This document shows positions 1-14,016 of a DNA stretch of 64,000 nucleotides, piece after piece. Each line of letters opens with the position of its first letter. Position 1 is the stretch's first letter. A program made the translations under genes and the position numbers. Source of the stretch: Diatrype stigma (Eukaryota; Ascomycota; Sordariomycetes; Xylariales; Diatrypaceae). Under the pieces are notes generated by a model, which saw only the letters and a program-made list of their open reading frames with translations, ran no database searches and was not told the DNA's origin. The DNA lies in the NCBI GenBank assembly GCA_022225965.2, contig JAKJXP020000016.1, positions 372,001 through 436,000 on the forward strand, written 5' to 3'.

Positions 1-1747
1 AGGCATAAGGGTGCGAACGCGAGGCTGATCTCATCCTCGGCCTCGAATGTGTTGTCTGTATGTAGTAACATAGAAAAGGGGTAGTGGGCTCAAGAGAAAC
101 TGACACGGCGAACAGTTAATTCCAAGTGTTATCTAGAAGGGGCGGGGGCACATGTGCCAATCGACTTCCATAATGGACATTGCTGACTTCGTCAAGAGCT
201 CGTCATGAAGTCGTGTTGGCCGTGAAGGCTCCCATGCCAAGGTCTGGATCTCACAACATTTCTACCTACTTACCTGCCGCGGATTGGGTGTATAGGCGAC
301 CCGGAAGTATAACACCAACGGTACATCTCAGAAAGGACTGGGGCTACTCATACATAGGTCCGCGTTCCTGTTCATGTCCTTACACTTCACCTAGGTGGAA
401 GCATGCAAGCTTCAATCGCTGCAATGTTAACTTTCGGCTGACTTAACCAGCAAGGCAGTTCATGTTCTTGCAAGCGCTGGCTAGGACACTTGTATCCCAG
501 AATTTAGCAACGACATGCAAATGCTACTAACTATGATGCAGGAAGCACGAAACGTCGTGCTAGGTCAACACATTCGGTAGGGAGTCGTGGACCTGTTCGT
601 TCACAAGAGGTTATGCCCCGTAGACCGTTGATACTCTTCAGGACCTTGACTTCGGTGACTACCCGCTCAGTACCTAGATCCATTGCAAAACTATGTCTAA
701 AAGCTAGTCAACCGTGGATTTCAAGTCACTAGGAATTCTTAATTCCATGAGGTATATGGTCGGCGGGACGGTTTTTGGCCGTAAAATCACGGCAAGAAAC
801 CACCTGGATGATGATGAAACTGCGCCGAATTACAATGCTACCGGGCAGTTTCTGTCTCGCACAGACATAGGTACCTCGCTACTCACAGCTTGATTCTATT
901 AAGGGACTCAACGCATTACAAGGATACAGTATCATCATTCGCGTCATCCGTGTTTACTGAATCTGGTCGGGTATCTGTTCACTGCACCGACTCCTCTTCG
1001 GAAGGGCGCTCGACTGTCACCGACCCCCGCCCCCTCTCGGCTCCGCAGACAAGCTCGGGCTTTTCCGTACGCTTCCGCGCCTTTCAGTCACTATCGCCAG
1101 TGTCCGCTTAGGGTGTACGGCGCGGGCTCAGCGAGTCTATCGTAAGCTCCGAGACTTTTAGCGCACTCGGCAGACACGGACTCCTCGGTCTTTTGCATCT
1201 GGCCAAGCCACCGCATCGTCCGCGGCCTCCGGCGGGGCGGAGACGGATGTGGGCCAGGCAAGCCCGGAGCTGTCCGCCACTGACCCCTCAGGGTTTAGGG
1301 GTTTCAGATGAGCAGGGCTGAGGAGGCACTTGATAGACCAGAAGTGGCTCGTTCATCACACCGAGATGGGGGGAGGGGCGGGGGGAGGCTGTGGAAGAGA
1401 GGGGGCTGTGGATTGCAGACTTAGCTAATCAACCTTGCACATAACGATACCCAACACCAAGGCCGTAAAGTGCCATTCAGTTAGATCTGGTGAATACGAA
1501 ACGCCTAGGTATCGTATATCGTAGAAGTTGTTCATTGTAACATCGCTGCTTCGTAGTCCAGGGAACGCCATTACCGACCGACTGATTAGTCTGCCTGTGC
1601 AATGCAGATTGCGATCTTCGGTCACGTACTATATCTTGGCGTTTGACCACCGTATAGGTGCATGTCTATCCAGCTATCCTACTTGTTGGGTATGGCTGCT
1701 TCCATCTAGCCGCACCATTTACCGAGACGGCGATCTTATTGACCAAG

Positions 1748-1821
1748 CTGGCCATGCCTTGCATTCTCATGCTGGCCATGCCTTGCATTCTCATGCTGGC
1801 CATGCCTTGCATTCTCATGCT
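1748..1821. repeat. 24-bp tandem repeat, three copies
   Basis: The unit CTGGCCATGCCTTGCATTCT plus CATG occurs three times head to tail, essentially without change. It is a multiple of three and reads through as a short repeated peptide on +, but no gene surrounds it. Confidence 0.85.
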
Positions 1822-2780
1822 GTCCATATGCAGATATGGTACAGTGCAGATCTGGCTCTCGTACGAGTCGTCTTCCTGATCTATCCTACATCGGAACGCG
1901 GGCGAGTCAGTGGTTCTGCTTCGACTTGCGTTGCCTGGTCTGGTGGCTTACATCGTTGCCCGTCAGGCTGCCTGTAAGTGAGTACCTAGTTACGTCTGAT
2001 ACAGAGTCGCATACGGCGGGGGTTGGCCAGAATACTGTCGAGCGACCGGCTTCCGTGCTCCCCGTCCTGCATGGAGAACGCCTCACACAATAAGATAGGT
2101 AGTACACCAGGGATGACCAATGCGTGTTGGTAATACGAGTCACATGCTGGAGATGATTTGAGTAAATACATATAAATAGCATGCGGGACGCTAACAGGTG
2201 TTGTTGCTGACGCCACCGACGATTCTCAAACACCGATCGAGAAACAGATTGTCGTGTCGGTAGAGAGGCTGGCAGAGAGGTTGCAATAAACATCAGGGCG
2301 GATTAGATCGGATTGATTTAAGTTATTAGTACTAGAAAATCGTCCCGTCCTTGGCAATATGATTCGCGTCATGATGCCCCCAGGAGTCCAGGACTTGGAG
2401 ACTATTAACGTCATACCGAATCCTTCTCAGACTACGGGGTCGCTGTCGACAGCCCAGTGGCTTGTGGTACAGCATTTCAGTATTGTACACTAGGTAGGTA
2501 TACATACGTACGAACGAGACCCCCTGGGCAGCATCTGATGAGATCTACCCCGTCGATCAACACGATCTCCGGGCCGTCAACGGAGCCGTTGCAACAGATC
2601 AATCCATCGTGGTGTACCGTGTACGTACCCAGGCGGAACAACGCCTTTCTCCCATGTACCTAGTATTTATGTATTAGAGCCCTGGCAGCAATAGAGACAG
2701 ATCGCTTCGGATGACAAGCTGATAACAAGTTTCAAGAGCCTTCCAGTGGAATCCCCCGGTTGCTGCGTATCTTCACTTAT

Positions 2781-2843
2781 ACAAGCGCAACTTATACAAG
2801 CGTATCTTCTACAAGCGTATCTTCTACAAGCGTATCTTCTACA
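2781..2843. repeat. 15-bp tandem repeat
   Basis: About four copies of a 15-bp unit, consensus ACAAGCGTATCTTCT. The first copy is diverged. Non-coding context. Confidence 0.8.
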
Positions 2844-3146
2844 AAGACTCGAGACTACTTCGTTACGTAAGTACATGGAGGTCTTCGAGGTAATCAAATC
2901 GTACCCAAATCTGAGCTTGCCAATTTGATGGATCCCCAGGCCCCTCATCCCCCTGCAGAGCTTAACTATAAACTATGCCTTAGTTAGGGGCTGTGTGATT
3001 GACAGGCAGGCTGGGCAGGCCACGTGCATACATACAAGTATGTAGATCTGCGGGCACTCGGTTTCAATGGCCCACGGCAGCCGGGCTTTGGTCGATGCTC
3101 TGACCCCGCGACTCGGGATTCGAGTTCCCTGTATACATGTATGTAT

Positions 3147-3190
3147 ACTTACCAGACTTACCAGACTTACCAGACTTACCAGACTTACCT
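3147..3190. repeat. 10-bp tandem repeat
   Basis: Four consecutive near-identical copies of CTTACCAGAC, ending in CTTACCTAGG. Non-coding context. Confidence 0.8.
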
Positions 3191-6100
3191 AGGCAGGTAG
3201 TTATAGTTATAGTTCGTACTTCGTAGTGTCCATATGGTCCTCGAATAGCGGCCGTGTAGCAACTACTATGCACGCCACCCGCTCCGGACGCGCTATTGGT
3301 TAAGGTTCTGACCCGCCCTGGCCTACCCGGCCGCCATGCGTTCTTTAGTGCGTGCCCGTTGAACCTGCAACCTTGCAACCAAAAACCTTACAACCTGCAA
3401 CTTTGGGACCTTGGGACCTTGGGACTTTGGTTGGAAGTAACTTTGTAATCTGTGGGCTGCGTATCCCTTCCCGCCCTGGACGTCATCGTTTGGAGTGCGC
3501 CAGGGCACCGGGAGGTTGAGGAGGGGGAAGGGGGGAGAAGGGACCTTTCCTCTTCTTCGTGGTTGTTCTTCATGAGAAATGCGATGTAATGCGATGCGAT
3601 GCAATGCAATGCAACCCATCATGATCATGGAAGGAATCCCGCGCGGGGGGCGCGTATAATCGCCTTTTCCTTCCGGCCGAACACCATCCATCCCGCATGC
3701 CAACCAACCACTGGGTACCGTAGCTATGCCCCCCTCATGCGGGATGGTTTGAGTTAAATAGGTGGGTGGTTCCATATCTGCATGGGGATACGCATCCCCA
3801 TCACCTGAATTCGCATATCTACGGTATCGTACCTACACTAACTACACCCAACCCACCATCATGAATCCAGATTTCAGCTGTTTCGGATTTCCCTGTATGC
3901 TTCTAATGCGTACTTAGGCGTGCGTTGCCTATCTGGTCTAAGAGGATACAACTTGAAGAATAAAAGAGCGTTACGATTGGGTCTTCTCCCACCCACCACC
4001 GTACAGCTGGCAGCCTAACACGTCCCTGGCCTCTGGAACCGATGCTCTATCGCTGCCTCCTCCACCCTCCTGCATATGCACGTGTCTATGTGCATATCAT
4101 AGAGATGATGTCGTTTCATTTCCTGGTGAGGGTTTGGACATCCCAGCCGAGATATCAAAGATGTCAAGATACAGCACCTACCCCATGGCTGCCCCAAGGG
4201 TACCTCCGCACCCATGGCGGCGGTGACCTTGCTAATGCAGTACCTGCATGTCGTCACGCCGGCCTCTCCGTGTTACCAGGTAACAGCACAAGACATGAGT
4301 CAGAAGATTAGCACAACGTCCAGACTGCTCGGCTCTATAGATTCCGGGCTAGCTACTTAGAGAAGAAGATCATTAGAAGGCTCACAGGCTGCAACCTGCA
4401 GCCTGGGAACTCATCACCGTACCATTTGGATCCTGTGATGGCTCCTCTGCTACCTTGGGGACAGAGTTTAATTCCCCGGATGGCAAGTATGGCTGGCGGA
4501 ACCGACCGTCAGCACGTCTTTCTATCCTTTCATACGACATTGGAAGTTCTTCAAGAACATTCCAAGGGAAGGATTAGCAAAGACGGAGCAGGCTTGTTCT
4601 GACCCCTGAAACGACCCCTGGTCAGTCAGGCCAGTGAAGAAAGTTGGCACGGCACGCTCCTCCCCACGTGCATCTATCATGTAGTCTGTCTGCTAGCCGG
4701 CTATCATCGCAAGTTGGTCAACCCCCACGCCTTGATTCGTATACCAGAGGCGCGATCACGGCAGATACTCGGACAACCACACCTCAACCCTGCCCTATGC
4801 GTTGATCAGCCGGCGCGGCGTATCTCGTGTGAGTGGGCAACAAGCCTACACCGTGGCGCCTGCCCAGCCAGTGGTGCTGCCCCTAGACCAAAGACGTTGG
4901 ATAAAACATTAAGCATCGACGCTTATACCACACCTAATCTATCCATTAGCTAATCTGGCCGTCTACCCTGACTGAAGTCTGTCTCGAAGTCATTTTCGGG
5001 AAGGTGATGCGCAGTTCATGCGGCAGCAGGATAACCCCCTGAGGTACGGGTTATCGCTCTCCGAGAGGTGGTCTGGCGCTGTAGGCGCGCCAACCATGAA
5101 CAACTTCGGCCGGTATAATCCCCCGTGGGCTACACGCCTGACAATATGTGCTTCGCGTGTGTCTGGTGCCAATGATGACCTATATGGAAGATCGTAGCTT
5201 GGACTCCCCTTTCAACGGTAGGGGGGAAGCAACAAATAGGAGACAGACCATCGTACTCCCCCCTCACTTGCATATTACACCGCGGGGAAGACCTATGCCG
5301 GCAGTGGACTAGCCCTAGGTAGAGTCGGTAATGCTTCTGTTCTAGACCTGTCTCCGTCTAGATATCGTTCTTGTAATCTGGAATCTCGGGACGTTGATGT
5401 GACACGCGAGAGTTAGCTCAGGTAGTTATATCTACCCCTGACTTTGACTCTAAGATTGATGGGAAAGAACTCACACTGTTCTTCCTCTGATCCCCTCCCC
5501 ACACACGCACTATGCTTTTCCTAAGTATTGGCTTGTTTTCATTGTAACGACTCTGGTTTACCATCAGGTTTCCTGCTAGCCTAGCCTAGCCGCTCATGAG
5601 AAGTTAAGAACACATGTGTCGATCTAGTGGGGATAGGAGAAAGTCCACTATGATCGAGAAAGTGAGATGGTATAAGTCACACGCCTAGTAAAACAAGGAT
5701 GGTAGAATATCTGTATACGTTACTGGGTCTTTGGTTTCAATCTCATACTCTAGCTCTTGCTCACATATCTCGTGGACTGATGGGACCATCCCTTAAGAGC
5801 AGGAGTAGAGGGTAATCATGCCCCTACATGCATAGTATCTCAAGAACGCATGACTACCCCTTCCTTCCAACTCGTATTCCCACTCAACCGATACCTGATT
5901 TCCTCGGTGCTCATCGGGCGGTGCGTGGGTGGATTTCTATAACAGATAGAACTTAACCTGAAAGGAGGGGAAGATTCAGATGGAGACTCCCTCGAGAAAG
6001 ACTACTTAATTTGTATTTTCCACGCCTTTGAATGTCCTCTATGTCAGACTGAGAGCGACTTGGGTAGGGAGTGCTCATAGTAAAGTTGACGATGTCAACA

Positions 6101-9100
6101 GTGCAGTAAGATTTAAGTTAGGGTTCGATGATAAGGATCAAGTAATAAGCACTGATAAGGCTATAGAGGAAACTTAAGGGGCAGAAAGTCGTCAACCTGC
6201 GACAGTCAAGCTGTGAAGAAACCGTAGACATCAGTTGATAGGTTTCGCCAATGTCAAAGTCCAATTAGGTAGACTGATGTGTACCATATACTCCTCCATA
6301 TGCCCCTTCTGTCACCCGATACCTTGAAGTTGTCACTTCCCGTCATGAAAGTAACCAATGGGGCAATGAAATTTCTCTCCGCTGCAAATTCAGAAAGCAA
6401 TTAACTAGGTATGACTGGAACATCTCATGCATTCTTTTAATGGCCTACAAAATCTCATATCAAACCATAACTTCACATGGATAATCTATCACTTATTTCC
6501 ATAATGATCTCTTTTCGGGTTAGAGCACCCTTGAGTATTGTAAGGGTGCGTATCAGATTAAAGTATAGGAAGTGGTAGCATGATTTATAGGGCTTTAAGA
6601 TCAGGAGATATATTTGAAACTTGTTTATTGTACTATACTGTCGTAATATATTTGTGCTAAAACGTGGAACGGGGTTTCTTTATCAATTTTTTAGTTCCTT
6701 GATTTAAACCAACTGAAACTTGGAAGTTCGCAACTGTGCCATTGAAGGATATAGCACAATACATATCTATTAGTCGTCATATATCTACGAAAAAATCATC
6801 CTGAATATAGATGGCCAGACCGAATGATCAAGTCTGTTCCATTCCCCCTTTTCTTCCCCCGTGCCCTTCTTGGAAGACAGTATAATTCAGAATAGCCAGG
6901 GAGACCAACTGCAGGTCCTCGTCTCCAAAATTACCATTTTAGCTGAGGGCTACCAGACGTCGAGACCAAACTCTTCCGTTGTTAGGCATCACTAGTTTGA
7001 TCTTGATCTAATATAAGAACACTTGCAGCATTACGGCCTAGAATAGAACAGAGGCGACTATTGACCAAATTTTTCCACTTACTATTTATCCACTGAAATA
7101 CTAAGCAAAGGCAAGATGAGAGAAACGAAGATCCAGGTGAGGATTTCTGCTGCATCATTAGCCGTAGGTGCTTGCCTGCATGAACCCTTCCCAGAACCAC
7201 ATCGGGACTCGGGAGTCCATGTTCTCTATCCACCACAGGCTACCTGCTGCCGGTTTTGCAGTCGAGTACTATTCCTCTTGGTGTTTAGCTGCGTGAAGTC
7301 TTTGCTAGTACGCGATCCTGAACAGAGGTCTCTTCTTTCGCCACCCTTTTATCCCCTGACTGATTGCATTACTACGATAACCGGCTCTAGTAGATATCTG
7401 AACGGGAACAACAGTATAAGGAGGTAATCAAACGTTAGGATTTACCAAGTGGGCGCCGGCAATCCTCCGGAGGTGTTCTTTCGCCAAGTTCACTTGATAA
7501 CGACATTGAGATGCAGATATATAATTACTGGCAGGGCAGAATGTGGACTGGTTTGCTGCACTTCGACCCTCAATCCCAAAAGGCGATGTGGGCGGCTTGG
7601 TGGGCCGCGAGGATATCGAGACCATCTCTTGGCACATGAAGCTAAAGCTGTGCTATGGCCAAAAGTTCACAAGCGCGTCACTCTTTCCCTCCCATGAGTA
7701 CCAATTGATCACCGTGATCGCCAATCAAGTGGCATGAAGACGGTGAACGTCGCGAAGGCGGGCGGCCTTTGCCGCTTCTGCCAGAAAAATTTACCCGCAC
7801 AACGATTTTCTGGCTAGTCCCAGGTGTGTGTACCTGATAGTCAATCCTATTGAGATTATCGGCGGCACATGACAGACCCTAGCCATCCCCACCGTCTGAT
7901 AGATGGTGTATTAAGTGCCTACTTTTATGTAGGTGAGCTATCCGACCATACGCTAGTTACCTTACTCTTTGCATCTTCGCCTTCATCCTTGAGATATTGC
8001 CCATCGTTGCTAACCCGGATTTTGGAGGATTTTCGCTAGGAATATGCTAAGTAAGTGTCTTTGGTCTGCATGCGGTATTCTGGTTTCATCCAAGTGTCAT
8101 GTGAACTATACGGTCATAGTTATTCATAGATGGTGTTTGATACTGAGATTTTTGATTAGTAGATGGTTCAGGTGGTCTGTGAGAAGCGTCTGATTCGACG
8201 CCTTGGAGCCGTCCCTCTATTACCAGGAAGATTCCCGTTCCCCAGAGTTTAACCTCCACAAGCTTCCCATTTCTTCCTTCAGTTGGTCTAGAACGTGCTC
8301 TGCCTATGTAGGATTCAGGGATAAGGTAGGACTGAGTGCCCAATTAGGGGGGGATATTTCGCGCAGACCCGGGTTGCGAGGCTTCACCTACAGGCGAGGC
8401 TCTGCAAGAGGGAAAATAACCCTGGATACACGCTGATTTCGATAAGAGGATCGATGTCTGGTCTTAAACGGGAGGTGCTCTCGCCTCGTCATTTCCCAAT
8501 CGTTGAAACGTTCCAGATTGACGAGGAGATCTGACGTAATGTGAATCCTTCTGTGTGACTCTTTGATCGTTGCTGCGGCCTGATGCGAAGAACCCCTCGA
8601 TCCAAGTCTGTCTGTCTGTCTTGGTTGAGGGAAAGAAAATCCTTGCGGCTCGAATCCCGTGGTGGCAATAGGATGCTCACACGCAGCCATCACTTGCAGC
8701 CAACATATGCAGCCAGCACTTGCAGCTGCCTCTGTTTCCTCACCTCTGCATGTAGAGCTCCGAGGAAGAACGGTCCGAAACATAATGCAACCCCAAGGAT
8801 AAGAAATGCGAGACCTCGTCTGAACCATGATTACCACCAACCCACCGATTCGGTAGTTTCCATGTGAACGGATGGAGGTATGGTTCAGGGGTGCATAGTT
8901 AGCTGGATCTGATAGCGGCCTAGGTCTCCTATTGCGTAGATCCTGAGAAAACCTACCTAGCCTGTTGCCTTTTTTTAGTCCGAGCACCTATAGCTATCAG
9001 AATGTCTGGAAATTTGAGACCCAGCGGGACATACCTCTCTAAAGAAGCTCACATAGGATCATCGTAGGAGCGGAACCGAAGAAATGGTCGCGTTTAGCCT

Positions 9101-10374
9101 CTCATAGATAGATCCATCTTTATCATCGGGCCTCCTCGAACTAACTACGTGAGTTTCTTGATAAGTCTAGCGATCCTAGAAAGATTAGCTACACCACGTG
9201 CTGGATCCTGTGGCCGAGTCCCGAGTTCTTTGACAGCCCCCATAACCCCACCAGGTAGTTGGTCTACGGCACGGTAGCAGTCGGCCTACGGGCTTTAGGC
9301 CTGTGGCGACGGATGCGGAGACGACTGATACCCTTGGCCGATGCTCGGTAGCCGACAAGCGCCTCCCTCTGTCCTCTGTCTGTTCGGCTGCTCGATTGTC
9401 CGTCCTACGCTGTCGTCTCATGTCCCGGCCAAGACACTGCCTCAAGTTCCAGATGACATGGTAGCTGGGCAGACCGAGGGCGATGATTCGATTGCTGCGA
9501 ACACGAGCGAACCCCCTTCGAGCCTAGCCAGAAAGCAGGCTCACAGATCATACGCTGCATAGCATGCTATGGTATAGCTATAAGCCATACCGAAGCTATA
9601 AACCCAGGAAAGTACGCTGGCCATGGGATTGGCTGTCGGTCACGACTGGAAACGCAATCTGATATCTAGGTAACAATCAGGGGGGTTACCGCAACCCCAG
9701 GATCTGCGGATGCCGCTTCATGAAACACCATACGTGCAGGGATGGGCCGAGTTGGTGGTGTTCTATTTTAGTCACGTATATTCCAATGTACAGTAGCATT
9801 CACCAATCTCTCCTCCTGCATAGCCAGGACCGAAATGGAACTTACTTCTACCACCGCTGCAGAAATGCTGTCCCCACGGTCAGAACTAAGCCGAGACTAA
9901 TGGTGATCTGCATTCGAATGGCCAGGCCTCACCTGTCTGCAGTTATTTGAGTGCTCGGGACTAACCCTGGCGGCCATTAGGTGCTTATGTAGTCACGCAC
10001 TCACTGTCTGACTGTGTGTCCTATTGGCGATATGTATAGCTACGGGCGCTGGAGCTGACCCTGGGGAGCCAATCACGCCGTAGCTCGTTCGCTCCCCGCT
10101 ATGCACGGCAGGCGAATGTAACCATGGACATGATGCTGCAGGTGGTGGTCCATGATGACCCATGCTGATACCAATGAGGCTTATGCTGTATGGGAGCTGA
10201 CGATGTTCACTGATGTTCGCTATACACGAAGTACGCACCCAACATTGCACATCCCAGGTGTCTCCCGTGTGTAGTCTAGGTTTCCCCATTTTCTGAGCCT
10301 CATTCCATTTTGCCTCTTTCGCCCCTTTAGGCTGGTGCGGCATTCTGCGTGTAGCATAGACGGTACCTGCTGGA

Positions 10375-10422
10375 TGGATGGGCGGATGGATGGATGGAGG
10401 GATGGAAGAATGGACGGATGCA
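10375..10422. repeat. GGAT-rich tetranucleotide tract
   Basis: An imperfect run of GGAT/GGAC tetranucleotides, a simple-sequence tract without associated coding sequence. Confidence 0.7.
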
Positions 10423-13400
10423 TGGGGGATGCAGAATGTGGGAAACATCTAGAAGCCCCTCAGCTTCACAACAACATAAGTCACAACAGCATAAGGCTGG
10501 GAGGTTTCGAGAGAACATTGAAATTCTGTTACGCAGACTTCGTGTGAGGCGCATATCTCCTGCTTCTTTCTTAAGACCGACATGTTCAATGATGTACGTG
10601 ATTGTAATTGCACCAACTGCCTACCGACTGACTCGTGGTGCATACTGAGCTGTCATTTACTTGAGTTTGGCTGCCTATGAACCATCCTTGCGGGCATCCT
10701 GGGGCCCTTGGAATAGGGCAACTCTATCAGGTGGACCGCCGTGGTTGCCAAGCAGGCACACCCGAACGGTTATTCCCTGACACCGTTCGGATGGCATGGA
10801 ACAATCAATGTACCGTAGCAGGCTATCGCCGCCACTGCCGCTGCTCCGACTGATCGATCTGAGAGCGCGTAAGGACAAAAGGTGAACTGTGCGCACATTG
10901 TACCGCAGTGTAAACCATGTTGTTGCGAATACCTGTACCGATCTTAGAGTTATCAGATAGCTTAGGTCTTCCCTCTAGCAGCCCTATTACTGTGGCTCTT
11001 GACAAGCAAAGCTGTGAATGGAACGGCCGAGTAACATCTTGGGTAACGAGGTAACAAGGCGCGACGTTTCGCTTTTAGGTCGAACCTGATACAGCCAGCG
11101 CAGGTAGTATGGAAATGCTCGCTTAAGCCAAGACGGGACGCTCGGTGCAACGCCAACTTCTGTCGTACATCTCCCACTGGCCCCCGTGGGCTCTCCGTGG
11201 GCTCTCTGTCGGCTCTTTGTGGGCAGCGAGCAAAGCTATCCAGAGAAGATGGTGCCCCGTTGCAACCCTTCAGGCCAGTGCCCCTTGTCCCTTGCGGCAA
11301 GACACGCTATACGCATAAGGGGGGTCCACAAGAGCTCTTGTGTGAGCTCTTGTGTGTCTCTTATGTACCTCCTCATGTACCGCCCCAGCCCTCGTCCGCA
11401 ACTTCGTGAGCCAACTTGTACCAGTCGGGTTAGCGGTTGGAGTTGCACATGGACAGGCCTTGTCGGCTATCCGCCTAAGTACTTGGGTATCTGTCAGCTT
11501 GTACTTTCGTACCTCAGCTGCGAGCTTATCACACACTCAACCCGCTAGCTAGTGCAGTAAGGTCAGGTGATGATGCCTGGGAAGCCAGGGGGAGAACACA
11601 GGGCAAATTAACCAAAATTGGCGCGCATACGCATGCAACGGTAGTTAGATTTGACGAGCCATATCCTCTTTCCTTTCGTGGTCTTCGCGGTCTTCGTGGT
11701 CTTCCAGGTGTTGGAGAAAGGAACCGGTTTCTGGCGGTAGGGTTACCAGGCTTTTCCCAGTTCGGCCGTGATCTTTCCTGTCTGGTTTGCCCTTCGCAAG
11801 ATGTGCTCGATTCTTGTCAAGCGTCTCTTGAAAAGGCGATGCTATGCCACAGCTATGCTTCGCTATAGCCGCTATAGCGTGACTAAACATCTAGTCTATT
11901 AGGGATCGTCGTCCTAAACGTGGGGTAGTGGCCGTCCTAGGTTGGATAGAGTGATAGATATGCCAATGCTTTCGCACGTGTGCGCCCACTTTACATACTA
12001 CAGTCTATAATAGCATCCGACTATCATACAGTCCACCCACTCAACTGGGGAGCATGGCACATGGCGTATGGCGTATGCCGTACGTAGGTATTTATGGGTT
12101 TTTCGTTCTCGGTAACAAATCCACATGGCGCGTAACACAGGATACGTATACACGATACGCAAGATACACAAGGCACTTGATAGCCGGATGGAATGCTGAG
12201 GTAATCGGTAATTCGATTCCGACAGTCTTGCCCACGAACATACCTGCCTTCCAGCTCCTAGCCTTACCTCGCCTCATGTTGGCGTTGGCTAGGTGTCCCT
12301 TGGTTAGCAAAGCACGGTGTGCCGTACTTGGCAGGTCGGTCTATGAGAGAGAGACTTGGCCAGCTCCGCCTTATGGTAAATGAATAGTTAGTAGTCCCGA
12401 TATAAGTGCCGATATGAGTAGTTCGAGTATAAATCGTAAGGTGAGTAAATAAATGACCGAAATAAGGAGAGAATAAATGGGTACCGGCCTGCGCAGACAA
12501 GATGCGACTTATGCATGCTTAACTATATGCAGCTGTTATGATAATAATAATACTATATGTACAATACCTATCCTGATTGATGCTAACCATTGACTGCAAT
12601 GGTGCACCAATACACGACTCGAACTCGTGCATCCGACCTGGAGCACACCCAGATCCCAAGACCTCTGTAGTTATCAGTCAATGGGTGCTTTGTGTCTTTT
12701 CCGCTGTATTGTACGGAGCGTGCGGGTCTACTATGCCTAGGGAGTTATCATGTTTAATGCCTAATATTTATCTTAGACTATCCATACGTAGGCCATACCT
12801 ATACGTAGGAAACAGCATGTCGTTACCACCCCTAGGGAAGACCTTATCTGTTCCTGGCCCGAAGCCAGCCCACTCGAGTCCGAGTCGACCGCCGCCGCCG
12901 TCTCTGCTCTATTGGCCTGCCTGCTTGCCGCTCCACTGTCGTCTTACCAGGGTTTGCCAGGCTTGCACCACTTGAGCTACCATAGTATCCTACTAGAGTA
13001 GCGAAGAGACCATGGGCTCGGGGTTCACCATGACACCATTGCCCGTAGGTAGAGCCGGTGCCCACATTATAAGAACTTAGATATTAAATATAGCTGCAAG
13101 AGCTAGGTCCCTCGCCGTTGGATTTAAGTCTGCCCAGCTAGGTAGGTCAGTACTTATTAGTTGTCCTCATTAGTTGTACTAGTTATGTTAATTGTTAGTT
13201 AGTCTGATATATTGCACTATTTGCAAGCCGCCCGCAGCTTTTAGCTCTTACCTCTGCGGCCGGTTTGCTCGCTACATTGATTAGTTCAGGCTTGCTGCTA
13301 ATAAAGTACGTCGGGCTCTCTTCGCAGACATCGTCAGCCACTGCCCTTCCCCTTTTCAGGTAGACCCCTCAGCCTCAGGAGCAGGATTGCCGGATGGCAA

Positions 13401-13989
13401 GACGGAATAGCGCGCTTCGTTCTAGCTTGTTCGGACGACATTGCGCGAGCCCGAAAACGGATGCCATGGCTGTCATGGGTAGTATCATGGATGGCTGCAC
13501 GGGTTGTATGCTGGTTGTATGCTACTCTTGCCATCCCACCAATGTAAACGCGCAGCTCACCACAGGGGTCGCGAACTGAGGGCTCCTACTACATAGTATA
13601 GCACCATCATGGCCCTACCATCATGGCAAGCCATTGGCGCAGGCGCAGGTAGCGTCCGGTTCGCTGGTTTGCCGAACCTAACTCCGGCACCTGCGACTGC
13701 GATTGCGACTGCATTTCGCTATAACCTGGAATCGTGCAAGCCTGAAGTCTGGCATCATCATGTCATCGGCCGCAAACGGCAGCACCCCTGCCTCCGCTAC
13801 TTTAGCGTGCGCAGTCTCCATTCCACACGCTGTGAGGGCGGAAGTTTTTTTCCCTTTCACTAACTCCAGTGACTATTGTGTATTACCGGTACCTAGTTCT
13901 GCTAGTTATATTAGGTACTTAGTAGACATTATATTGCTCCCCTCCCCCATATGGGCTATATCTCTCCCTAAGCCTTATATTACCTAAAC

Positions 13990-14016
13990 AGCTAAAGTAC
14001 TAAAGTACTAAAGTAC
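13990..14016. repeat. CTAAAGTA tandem repeat
   Basis: Three copies of the octamer CTAAAGTA in a row. A GC-rich inverted repeat around CCGCGCCGCTAAGGCGCGCGG-like sequence follows at about 14029-14050 and could form a small hairpin. No gene nearby. Confidence 0.6.

Noticed and set aside
8388..8987. 199-codon minus-strand frame as a gene
   Set aside because: No recognisable domain, no signal peptide, no supporting splice pattern; within chance expectation for 64 kb in six frames.
12590..12680. Possible tRNA on the minus strand (GTTCGAG loop and a CTGG/CCAG stem)
   Set aside because: No matching acceptor stem or A box; only a partial hairpin resemblance.
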